A DNA stretch of 64,000 nucleotides from Phoronis australis (taxonomy: Eukaryota; Phoronida; Phoronidae): assembly GCA_002633005.1 (NCBI GenBank), contig NMRA01000211.1, positions 290,433 to 354,432 on the forward strand, in the 5' to 3' direction. A program made the position numbers and the translations under genes. Shown here piece after piece: positions 12,201 through 19,988 of this stretch (its first letter is position 1; every line of letters begins with the position of its first letter). The notes beneath the pieces were generated by a model. That model saw only the letters and a program-made list of their open reading frames with translations. It had not been told where the DNA came from and ran no database searches.

Positions 12201-14803
12201 TGGCGAGACGTAATTGTACACGTAATCCATCCATCTACACCGAAGAGACTACACATTCTTTGACAAGAAGGTTTGCAAGACCCATACATGACTGGGCTAA
12301 GACAAAAAAAAAATGCCAACTTCATGAAAGTAGAGTTTAGAGTGCAAATCCTAGCCATAAAATTCAATGAACTCAGCAGTCCAGGGTTTAAAGTGGAACT
12401 AATTCCTTATCTCTGTGATTGCTTGCTCAAATTAGTTAGAAACACTACATATAGTGTTAGTGTGAATATGAAATAGGTTGAAAATTGCCAAATGTTTTTA
12501 AGAACAAGTTTTGTGTTGAAAATGATCCACTGTAAATTACTCAACTGTATTCAGTAAGTTTCGTAATGCGGTATTGGGAAATAATAATGCTTGATGCTGG
12601 CTATATGAGCCCCACCCAAGGTACGTTATTAGTGCAAATGTCACCTATTTGCAGAAATTGTCAATGAATGCAATATACTTTGTTTAGCATAGATTTTGTT
12701 CAAATAGCATTGTCATTTAGTTCCTGCTGTTCATAAGCATAGTAAGGAGCATGCAAATACATATTTAATGTGACAAACAGTGCAAATTAAGTAAAGTAAA
12801 CTTGGCTGTAATGAATATAGCAGAGCTTGGAATGACCAATGACAAAAAAGAGGAAAATTTTTCAGGTGATGTATCGTTCCACAAATAAGTAGGCTTGTGT
12901 GATAGAAATACTTTTTGTTTACTAAAATTAATTAATTTTTGCATGAATGAAGTCACAGTAATGACAAAAAAGAGGCATAAAAAGAGGAAACTAGAAATCA
13001 AAAGAGAGAAAATCGAAATCAAAAAAGTGGAAATCCTCTTAAAAGAGGAAAATTCCAAGCCTGATATAGACACAGAAACACTGAGAAGTCTCCAATGCAG
13101 CAATGTAGAACTCAGGTGCTAGAAATGCAAACCAGGTGTTTTGAAAGACCAGCCTCATGGACTTCCATATGGTTTTAACAATGGCTCTGTAACGGACTTT
13201 AGTATTTCAAAATAAAAAGCAATGACTCACCAATGCCCAATGAAAAATGTCTAATTATAATTTGCAAGGAGAATCCATTTTTGTTTAGTACCAGGATGTT
13301 TTTCCCAACAGACTATTTAAATTATTTCCTAGAAGACACAAAGGCAAAGAAAACTCTGTACAGGCACGTATGACAATGTTGATGCATTACTGTGATCAAC
13401 ATGGCAGTGGAAGACAAATGTGTTGCATTGTGGGAAAATCTTCAGAGTTAGAGTGACATAATAATACCCAATTCTTAAGCATAGGTTATTGTTAAGACTG
13501 GTTCAGTCACTTTTACCTTTCTTCGGTGGTGCTTCAATAATCTGCGACTTGTCTGAAACCTGTAAAAATGTCATTGTACAAATGCTGTAGTAGTAAACGG
13601 TACTCATCTAATACTGACACAAAGATTCCAAATACGCACATGGAACACAGAGGGGTCGTCGTTAGTAGAAAATTTATTGCAGTATGCACGACACAACAAT
13701 ACTTAAGGTAGCTCTAGACGCCCCCTTGTGTCAGAAAATCAATTTTTGATTTGGACCACTAACCGTTGTGAAATTGGTTTCCAATTATGCTTTATTCAAA
13801 ATAGATGTGAATACTGAGATGATGTTATTGCCCGGGACCAGCGTCTATAAGTAAACTTGACACGGCTTGTCATAAGCGGCATTGAACAATCTTTTTCACA
13901 GCTCATGCTATGTTTGTTCGCAACAAAATTGTGCAAGTTTGTACAAAGTTTAGGGTCCCAAGCTAAAGTAGAAAAATTATAAGCCAAAGTTTAGGGCCTG
14001 TTTGTGGAGAATCGCCCAACTAAATGAGGAAACTGTTTCAAAAATACATGTTTTACAATAACCCATTTTTGTCTTTAATAACATAACTAGGAAACCTCCA
14101 AGAATTTTTAAAATACCTCCCAAAGGGTTCATAACATGAAGACAGTCTGCCGTTCTGTAGGAGAACACCATTCAACAGGACAGAATACCAACTATGCACG
14201 AGACCTACATACCTTTTTGTAATAACAACTGTGTTCTCGGACAGCTTTCATTTCATTTCATTTTGCAGGCAGAAACAGGAAACCCAGCCAGTGAACAAGA
14301 CCCTTAAGAGTGGGTGAAAATGTCTGATGCTCTTAGGTAAAATTCTTATAAGTAAACCAGTTGTCTTGTCATCATAAGAAAACAATGAAAACCTTTTTAC
14401 ATCACCAATGGCGTAACAGTACAATTTCAAAAAATATATTGTTGAAATTTTATCAGAAGAATGGAGAATGAGTAGACGGCAAGACATGGATTCAACAGTT
14501 TAGTGCCCGACTGCAACATTGGGGTACATTGGTGGTGATAATGAGCATTGGCTTAGGGAATGATATTTGTCATGAGAATGACTGCAACATTGGGGTACAT
14601 TGGTAGTGAAAATGAGCATTGGCTTAGGGAATGATATTTGTCATGAGAATGACGACAAACACGCTCTCTAATACAAATCAAGCTTTTACCTGTTTCAATC
14701 CAATGAGTCTGGAGTAAATGTTTTGGGTGGAATCTGGACCTTCTTCTTGGGAATCCGGGATAAAGATGCAGAGTGAGTATTCCGAGTCAACAAGATCGGA
14801 CAT
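295..14803 (-). CDS. TP53BP1: TP53BP1 (53BP1) homologue, N-terminal 16 coding exons, 3' part off the left edge
   Basis: 53BP1 is a nuclear chromatin reader and scaffold that, once phosphorylated by ATM, directs double-strand-break repair toward end joining and checkpoint signalling. Exons in gene order: 14690-14803, 13517-13559, 11872-11959, 11287-11334, 10400-10515, 8623-8713, 8173-8267, 7518-7611, 6218-6320, 4913-5023, 4490-4550, 3153-3377, 2820-2937, 1945-2089, 975-1295, 295-360. Every boundary has GT/AG, and all 15 junction phases agree when translated by hand, giving about 613 residues with no stop. The protein is Ser/Thr/Asp/Glu-rich and lacks a folded domain, with about 20 S/T-Q dipeptides. 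Three blocks resemble vertebrate 53BP1 in the same order: CIFIPDSQEE near the start, ISESQEDMF and IVPSSPT. The family's oligomerisation, Tudor and BRCT parts are not in this window. The identification rests on remembered family sequence, not on a search. Confidence 0.85.
975..1295 (-). CDS. TP53BP1: TP53BP1 exon 15, longest visible exon
   Basis: The 321-nt, 107-codon exon (phase 0 to 0) has a TTTCAG acceptor and a GTTAGC donor. It starts ATQDYSLTRYETPPPD and ends in a charged helix-prone run, DPYEYRLSQSERDRQAFQEV. There are four S/T-Q sites. The ETP within RYETPPPD is a possible proline-directed phosphosite, but I cannot align it firmly with vertebrate Thr670. The next exon toward the 3' end is 295-360 (EKQKTTTKDNPVDSGAPVST and on), after which the gene leaves the window. 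Confidence 0.75.
3153..3377 (-). CDS. TP53BP1: TP53BP1 exon 12, S/T-Q-rich
   Basis: The 225-nt exon has a CTTGCAG acceptor and a GTAAGC donor. Its 75 codons hold six S/T-Q dipeptides (ATQ, TPTQTQ, GSQTQ, FSQ) inside an acidic, disordered stretch containing NEPMDVDGSQTQVEDVDVA. PMDVD-like acidic patches also occur in vertebrate 53BP1 (PMDTS, MEVE), but alignment here is loose. It joins the next exon (2820-2937), which is basic and encodes FVKVKNSPKKERRRARP, a possible nuclear localisation segment. Confidence 0.75.
5619..5826. repeat. 208-bp hairpin (MITE-like) element in TP53BP1 intron 9
   Basis: The left arm reads AATATTAAAGTTGAAACTGG..TGGATTACCTTTTTTGAT and the right arm is its near-exact reverse complement, ending at AATATTA. 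Complementarity continues inward through GGATGTT..ACTGTGATGAAT, so almost the whole unit folds on itself with a short centre near 5725. This is typical of a non-autonomous foldback DNA transposon. No target-site duplication was clear. Confidence 0.75.
6218..6320 (-). CDS. TP53BP1: TP53BP1 exon 9 with TopBP1-docking-like motif
   Basis: The 103-nt exon encodes HSDDDDCIPPTQEG and then TSAPHIVPSSPTLQSQ. The second block lines up with vertebrate RSTPFIVPSSPTEQ, the region around human Ser366 reported as a phospho-dependent TopBP1 BRCT docking site. The Ser aligned to Ser366 is kept, the following Thr is Ala, and the IVPSSPT core is identical. T-Q and S-Q sites flank it. The acceptor is CCCCGCAG, the donor GTAATT, and the exon enters in phase 2 and leaves in phase 0. 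Confidence 0.8.
6715..7060 (+). repeat. Dispersed repeat with THAP-like fragment, copy 1
   Basis: This block matches two others at about 16010-16235 and 60395-60720: shared features are GAGTTT near the start, TTTTTCAAGTTTTT, a TGTAACTCCGACAGCAG-type core and a GACAAAGGAGATTT tail. In one frame the core reads CSALGCNSDSRKLDTLEKY, which resembles the first half of a THAP zinc finger (C-x3-C then a basic/aromatic run). It sits in TP53BP1 intron 8 on the opposite strand and is not an exon of that gene. It is probably debris of a THAP-encoding DNA transposon. Confidence 0.5.
7890..7956. repeat. TG-rich microsatellite
   Basis: An interrupted (TG)n run with GCCTG and GTGCG variants lies in intron 7 of the TP53BP1 homologue. 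It creates long spurious open frames on both strands. Confidence 0.85.
8173..8267 (-). CDS. TP53BP1: TP53BP1 exon 7, SQEDMF block
   Basis: The 95-nt exon is flanked by a TTTCAG acceptor and a GTGAGA donor. It encodes KISESQEDMFHGDDQK and joins in phase to exon 7518-7611, which begins CSPESTSTAV. Vertebrate 53BP1 has a very similar TQEDLF block followed within a few residues by a C-S-T-P-S run, so motif and spacing both match. The S-Q dipeptide is a candidate ATM/ATR site. This is one of the three anchor points for the gene assignment. Confidence 0.8.
12122..12200 (+). repeat. Dispersed ATGGCNGACAAGTGAAA repeat, copy in TP53BP1 intron
   Basis: The core CACAATATGGCCGACAAGTG is followed by AAACTGTATTGTATCATTTT and a TTTCCCACCAAA stretch. 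Related blocks are at 30160-30270, 41545-41640, 49463-49550, 56290-56400 (reverse orientation) and 58466-58560, several continuing into TTTAGCACCAAA. The family is non-coding. Confidence 0.55.
13741..13800 (+). repeat. Left-end fragment of the ACTTTTGATTTAGACC MITE family
   Basis: TTTTTGATTTGGACCACTAACCG..GTGAAATTGGTTTCCAATT matches the family left terminus. It lies in TP53BP1 intron 1, and no right end is visible. Confidence 0.5.
14510..14651. repeat. 71-bp tandem duplication next to TP53BP1 first coding exon
   Basis: Two head-to-tail copies (14510-14580 and 14581-14651) begin ACTGCAACATTGGGGTACAT and differ at only about two positions. The array ends about 40 bp from the donor of the first coding exon, inside intron 1, so it is a recent duplication very close to a splice site. 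Confidence 0.9.
14690..14803 (-). CDS. TP53BP1: TP53BP1 first coding exon with start codon
   Basis: The ATG is at 14801-14803, one base after an acceptor (pyrimidine-rich tract ending TTTTAG), so at least one 5' UTR exon lies further right and was not found. The exon encodes MSDLVDSEYSLCIFIPDSQE and continues to LIGLKQ. Vertebrate 53BP1 has a hydrophobic CLII-type patch followed by an acidic S-Q site at the same distance from its start, the N-terminal ATM target region; here CIFIPDSQ plus a downstream DSTQ fill that place. This supports both the start choice and the identity. The donor (GTAAAAG) leaves phase 0, matching the next exon at 13517-13559. Confidence 0.8.
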
Positions 14804-14889
14804 TCTAAAACAGGGAAAGTGAAGGTGTTGATTTGATGAGGGCAATAAGACATACTGGATTACACAGCGACAGAGCTCTCCTTTGTCCC

Positions 14890-15620
14890 AAATGTAAGTC
14901 CAAGGGACGCAAATCTTACAAATTCAATCAGATATCTTCTTACTTTTTCCCAACTGTTACATGCTTCTCTCAATCTTGCGCTTGGTGCTACCTTTCTCAC
15001 CAGTCGTCAATTGAAATACTTTGTGGTTATTATGCGCAGTGAAATACAAATTGACCAAAATAGTGCGACGCGCGTTTGTTGATAACAGTTTTGAGTTTAT
15101 GCTTGTTTACATTAATGTTTTCATTCAGCGTGATAGATAACTGGCATTTGCTTTGTGACATTGGACTAAACACTGAGCCTGGCAATTAACAAGACAGATT
15201 ATCAGGCCTCTGAAAATCAGTATCGTGTAGAAAACGGATTGAACGGGGAGTTAGTAGTTAATGAAATATCAGAGATGAGATTAGTACGGAAACCGATAGG
15301 GACTATTGGAGCCCCGAGACAGTCAGCCGAGGTGCTACATGTTGCCTAGATCAAAATAAGCAGATAAACTCCCATGCCACCCTAGTTGGCCAGCAGCCAG
15401 CCAGCTAGCAATATGACGACTATCGTCAAAATGGAGCTAGGTACCGTACCAGTAAGGCAATTAAAATACATCACCGTGTATGCCACAGCCGTACACAAGC
15501 GATACAGCGAATAACATTGAATGAAAAATGCATATATACACATTGAGTTATAATTAACAAATACCATGACTGTTGAGACAATTAAGACAACATACAAAGT
15601 CATATGATTAGCCAACTTTG
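14890..15620. repeat. Composite dispersed repeat, first copy
   Basis: Segments recur at about 17690-18090 and 18683-18745: AAGTCCAAGGGACGCAAATC, TTGAAATACTTTGTGGTTAT, GACTATCGTCAAAAT..AGGTACC and a CATATATACACA..TTATAATTAACA block. The segment order differs between copies, which suggests rearranged or nested insertions. No protein is recognisable. Confidence 0.5.
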
Positions 15621-15704
15621 CACCCAGTCCAAGGTTACTACTACTGAGGTGAATCTGTAGTGAGTGTAGTAATATAAAGGCCTCTCTTAATCACTCACAT
15701 ACGG

Positions 15705-15785
15705 GCAATTGCTCTTTGGTCAACTTGTTAAAACGCTTGGTATTGTAGCAAGGCTTACCAGGTTCGAAACTTGGACTACTCAATT
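15705..15785 (+). repeat. tRNA-derived SINE head, copy 1
   Basis: An internal Pol III promoter pattern is visible: a degenerate A box (TTTGGTCAACTTGTTAAAAC) and a B box GGTTCGAAACT at about 15761. The distance between them fits a tRNA-like head. It does not fold into a clean tRNA, so it is called a SINE rather than a tRNA gene. Confidence 0.55.
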
Positions 15786-16009
15786 TTTCACGGTATGTAC
15801 TCACGATGGAAGAAAGGGACAACAGAGCTTTCTGAGCTTGATAGTGCCATAATGGCTGAGGAAGAGGCGGATGTAGAGGAGGGGCGATCTGATGTTGAGT
15901 TCCAGGTGGTTTTAACTGTTATCATTGGATGGGGAAGAGTGTGGTGAATCTGCGGTGAAAGCGACACTAGAATCCTGCTGTATTACCCACAATGCCATAA
16001 ACATCGGTC

Positions 16010-16235
16010 AGGCACATTTGCTGCCTCGTTTTCGCGCCACTGGAGTTTCACATGTTGTTTGTTGTTGTCTGACTCTTTACAAGTTTTTATGGGTTTGATT
16101 AACTGGACAAAACCTGTGGATGCGTGATCTGAAATTTTTTGCTTTCCCAACATCAATGAGACATGAAAATGTGCATGATTTCCAAAACTAGATCACACGC
16201 TTCCCTATCTCCAGGACAAAGGAGAGTTCAATCGC
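16010..16235 (+). repeat. Dispersed repeat related to the THAP-like family, copy 2
   Basis: It shares the GGAGTTTCACATGTTGTTTG..CAAGTTTTTATGGG head and the CCAGGACAAAGGAGA tail with the copies at 6715 and 60395. The central zinc-finger-like part is largely lost. A tRNA-like SINE head follows directly. Confidence 0.45.
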
Positions 16236-16249
16236 TGTGCAATTCGGGA

Positions 16250-16328
16250 CGACCCTATTGTTCTTTGGTGAACTGGTTAGGATGCCTGGCGTTGAAGCAA
16301 GAGTTACTGGGTTTGAAACTTGGCCTAG
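16250..16328 (+). repeat. tRNA-derived SINE head, copy 2
   Basis: The A-box-like segment AACTGGTTAGGATGCCTGG and the B box GGGTTTGAAACTT lie about 40 bp apart, matching the head at 15705-15785 (CTTTGGT start, GTTGAAGCAAGAGTTAC middle). Both are probably degraded members of one family. Confidence 0.55.
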
Positions 16329-16395
16329 ATGATATTTCTCTACACTACTACAACAGTACTAGCCTTGGTGCAAAGCTGGTTGGCTAGTAGCCCTG

Positions 16396-16430
16396 GTGCA
16401 AAGCTGTATATTCAGTATACAGCTTTGCGC
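16396..16430. repeat. Perfect-stem hairpin
   Basis: CAAAGCTGTATA is followed by the 5-nt spacer TTCAG and then the exact reverse complement TATACAGCTTTG; one more pair on the outer side is near-complementary. A TGGTGCAAAGCTG motif is also duplicated just to the left (about 16368-16405). It may be a small snap-back element tip; function unknown. Confidence 0.75.
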
Positions 16431-16855
16431 TGATGTGGATAAAAAACTGACTAAATAAAATTTGACACAAAATTAAAGTTAGAATCGTTTAAAACTACAC
16501 TCTTCCTTGGGTAAACTAAATTATTTACCAGTCTTAGAAAAATTGGCATTCTACCATTATTTTGCTGCTTAAGCTGTACAGCGATCTTTTGTGTCGACTT
16601 TCGAAGCCATGAAATATTGCGTCACCTATTGGCCAATTTATTTTTAACCCAATTCTTCAATCAACTGTTCTTCTTCCACGAGGTTGCGTACATGTCATAA
16701 CATATTTGAACTGGTTTCATTTCCTTACAAGTTTTTAGTATTTTAATACCAGCAAATTGAATTTCAGAACTTTGCTGCTGAGAAGCTGTCATCATCTCCC
16801 GAAAGATGTTGCAAAGAATTTAGGAAATGGCACGTGCACATGTCACGAGTGTACT

Positions 16856-17371
16856 GTAGTAATAGCCAACATTACCCGACTCGGAAGTCGAACCAGCAAC
16901 CCACATAAAACCAGCGAGCGTGCTAGCCATTCAGCTAATAGCCAAATGCCTGTTAGCGAGTAGCCAACAGAGGCTCATATGATTCACCGGAAACACATCT
17001 ACAACATTCCCCTTTCCTATGGAACAGGCACGCCACCAGGAAGGTAAACACCAGGATGTCTCACATACAGGTCATCAACGTCCCCTGGTACCTTTACCAC
17101 CTCAACACAGGTGAACACAAGGTGGTCTCTCATACAGGTCCTCGACTCCTGGAACTTTCCATGTGCGCCATCCCAAGGTCCGCGGGTACTAGTTGGCAGT
17201 GCTTCATCGGCAGATCATTGTGGTAATAGCCGAGATTACCTGACCCGGGAATCGAACCAGCGACCCCCATAAAACCGGCGACCATGCTAACCATTCAGCT
17301 AATAGGCAATTGCCCGTTAGCGAGTAACTAACAGTGGCTCACATGATTCACCGGAAGTACATCTACAACAG
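16856..17371 (-). repeat. Pair of tRNA-like SINE units, minus strand
   Basis: Two direct copies of about 150 bp (16856-17008 and 17221-17371) are separated by about 210 bp. Read on the minus strand each has an A-box-like GCTGAATGGTTAGCATGG and a B box GGTTCGATTCC in the better copy, spaced as in tRNA. Both end in a shared segment next to GGTGAATCATGTGAGCC. The spacer carries its own short repeats (ACAGGTC..TGG). This is a tRNA-derived SINE, possibly with a duplicated head. Confidence 0.6.
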
Positions 17372-18206
17372 TACCGTTATCAAAACGACGACAGACTTTT
17401 CTTTGTTGCAAATGGCATAGAACTTGGCAAGAAAATGACGCTTATTAGATTGTTTTTCACTTAAATGGCTGTGAGTGTCAGTTAAGTTGACTAACAGATT
17501 TTGCATGCATCCCCGCTGGTAGTTAGCTCTGCAAGTTGATACAAGGGTTATTGGTTACAATCCGATACAAATTTCACGATGAGGGGTCGAATGGCGCTCA
17601 ACACATCGTGGTACCTAGGCCTAGCCGTATTTTGAGCTTCTTCGCCTTAGGTTTCATACAGCTAAGCAATTACATCGCCCTGGATGCCGCAGTTACGAAT
17701 TTCAAAATACAAGAAATAAAATCAAATGAAACATGCATATATGCACATGGTGTTATAATTAACACATACCTTAAGTTTGGAGACGATCCAATCAAGATAA
17801 TTTGAACAAATCGATGAAAATCTGTCGCGGATTGCTCGAGTTTCTCTTACCGGGTGCCATTTTGAGGAAGTTACGTGAAATCACGCTTGTTGACGAATAA
17901 AAAGTCCAAGAGACACAAATCTTACAAAATTCACCTGATACCTTCGCTATTTTGCAAGTGTCACGTGCCAGCGTCACGCACTTCGCTCAGTCTCACGCTA
18001 GCCTTTGCCTAACTCCTGTAACTCAGTTGAAATACTATGTGGTTATCGCGCACGTTGTGAAAAAGTTAATGGTGACCAAAAAAGTGGAGTTGGAATTCTT
18101 CGCCAAAGTCACCTCAATTCTCGTAACTAAGCTTGATCAAAGATATATGTAGAAGTAGAAAGGACCACTGCAGAAAGTAAGCGCATTTTTAAGTGATAGT
18201 TTTAAG

Positions 18207-18600
18207 TGTGGAATGTATTTTTGATAAGGTGTGTAGTGAACCGGTTCAGCTATTACATGAGGTTTGATTGGATAGTCAGGTTCGCGGGCTTTTCTGCTAC
18301 CATGGCTCTGATTGGAAAACGGATAGAACCTGCTGGGAAGAATGATGAAACAATGACGTAACTACCTCGTGGTTCACTCGTTCTTCGTACTTGAGACTCT
18401 ATAAATATAGATACAAGACGTGCATTCAAGTCATTCTAGACGATTCATCATATCTTTGTGTATTTGCTGTGTACGGGACCAGTGGTTTATCAAGTGAAGG
18501 TAAGCTGTCTTCTAAGCATATAGTACATGTTAGAATAATGTGGTAAGGGTGGTACACAATAGGTGAAAACTCCTAATTGGTGACCGGATTTGGCCTACCC
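18207..18600 (+). promoter_or_regulatory. TATA/CCAAT promoter block, possibly an LTR with primer-binding site
   Basis: Two inverted CCAAT boxes (GATTGG at about 18269 and 18311) precede CTATAAATATAG at about 18400. A donor-like AAG|GTAAGC follows near 18498. The block could be bounded by TG..CA (18207-18558), and downstream lies TTGGTGACCGG at about 18577, resembling the TGGTGACC primer-binding start of some Ty3/Gypsy or BEL LTR elements. No gag or pol is seen. The alternative is the true promoter and 5' UTR exon of the gene at 19764, spliced to the acceptor-like CTAAG just before that start codon. Confidence 0.4.
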
Positions 18601-19020
18601 ATGGGTGAGAAACAACATGACCGCCGGTCATCCAAATCTGACCGACTCACCCAAAACACAACCTACCGGGATCGACTTCATGCAGCTAACTAGCCTGCTA
18701 GCTAGCTGTATGAAGACTATCGTCAAAATATAGATAGGTACCACTGTGTGTTTTTCTTCCATAGACCCCGAAAATGCACACAGCCAGGGTAGTTCTGCTC
18801 GTCACCTCGCTGTATCAACATGTAGAGCTAAAGACAGAACGGGGTGCATGCAAAATCTGGGAATCAAATGACACTCACCTTGCCGGTTACAGCCGTTTAA
18901 GTGAAAAGCAATCTAATAAACATCATTTTCTTGCGTCATCTTCCGCAAAGAAAAGTTATGTTGTCGTTTTGAAAACAATACGCTCGTGACACGCGCATGC
19001 GCCACTTCCTAAATTCTTGC

Positions 19021-19146
19021 GACATCTGGCTGGCTACCTGGCTGGTTGGTTAGCTGGCTGGCTGGCTGGTTAGCTGGATGGCTAGGTGGCTGGCTGGCTG
19101 GCTGGCAGGCTGGCTGGCAGGCTGGCTGGATGGCTGGCTGGCTACA
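19021..19146. repeat. GGCT tetranucleotide minisatellite
   Basis: About 125 bp of GGCT/GGCTGGTTA/GGCTGGAT/GGCAGGCT variants forms a degenerate (GGCT)n array. It is strongly G/T-biased on this strand and lies about 620 bp upstream of the plus-strand first coding exon. Confidence 0.9.
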
Positions 19147-19550
19147 AGGCTAGGTACTTACCAGTGTTTACCAGCTTACTGTTAGTATGTAACAAGTTTG
19201 GATAGTGATCCCCTTCTTCCAAACACAAAAACAATTTGTTCATCGGGCAGAATTTGCCAGTTTGCCAGTTACTAACCTCTGTCAACGATCAAACATGCCC
19301 AATATCGCCCATGTTTTCATCGGAACTCCCGCGTTTGTAGAAAATATCATCATTCTGAAATTACTTCGCGAATATGAGGACTCGTTTTATTTAAATTTCC
19401 TTTAAAACTTTTTTGATATTCAAAACAATCTTTTAAGCTATTTTTGGCTAAATAGTGTGTATAAATAATGCTACTATCAGAATGATTTAATATTTCGTCT
19501 GTATTTAATTTCCCTTCAGAATTGATTTCATTCAATTTTGTAAAATACAC

Positions 19551-19560
19551 TCTGATTGGT
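19551..19560. promoter_or_regulatory. Inverted CCAAT box upstream of plus-strand gene
   Basis: CTGATTGGT lies about 205 bp before the ATG at 19764, in a repeat-free stretch (about 19400-19763). It is consistent with a TATA-less promoter, but the transcription start cannot be placed. Confidence 0.3.
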
Positions 19561-19763
19561 TTTCTATTTGTGAGGTCATCAAATCAGGTGCGAGAACACA
19601 GGGGATGGTCGTCAACGACGCACTGTTTTGAAATCTCTCCAAGGCGCACTGCCCAAACAAACTGGTAACTATTTTTTACTCTAGTGTTTGATCTTGTTGA
19701 ATCTATTGACACCTTTTTTATGTATCACGTCGTTAAAATGTCTTTCTAAGTAGCACTCACACC

Positions 19764-19988
19764 ATGAAAATCATGACTAATTACAGGGAAATCCGTCCCG
19801 ACGTAAACTCGATCATGGAAGATGGGACGGTGTCGGACATGCGAACTCCACTCAAACCGGTCAAGGAGCACCAAATTCAAAAACCATTGAAACCAAAGCC
19901 ACAAGCATTTGTTGTAGACTTTGGTGAAGACTGTGACAGTTTTGGTAATCTTCAAGATTCCTTCCTGAAATACAAGAAAGGAAGACAG
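19764..19988 (+). CDS. First coding exon of an unrecognised plus-strand gene
   Basis: The ATG sits in a good context (CACACCATGAAA) and a strong donor AG|GTAAGT closes a 75-codon exon in phase 0. The peptide begins MKIMTNYREIRPDVNSIMED, has a Lys/Pro stretch (KPLKPKPQ) and ends FVVDFGEDCDSFGNLQDSFL plus a basic KYKKGRQ tail. Codon use and composition differ clearly from the surrounding AT-rich sequence. I do not recognise the family. Two partners fit the phase: exon 56490-56640 (charged helix DEIREARRMKELEL, giving a continuous charged run across the junction), which would make this the start of the NlpC/P60-like gene with a 36.5-kb intron, or the small exon at 29928-30005, which would give a 100-residue protein. 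Confidence 0.6.

Noticed and set aside
14510-14651. CRISPR-like repeat
   Set aside because: Only two units with no spacers in a eukaryotic intron; simple tandem duplication.
16856-17371. Possible functional tRNA genes
   Set aside because: A and B boxes are present but no clean cloverleaf or acceptor stem is visible; SINE is the better call.
18774-18989. 71-codon open frame after an acceptor-like TTCCATAG
   Set aside because: It could be spliced to the donor near 18498, but the sequence includes dispersed-repeat segments and resembles no protein.
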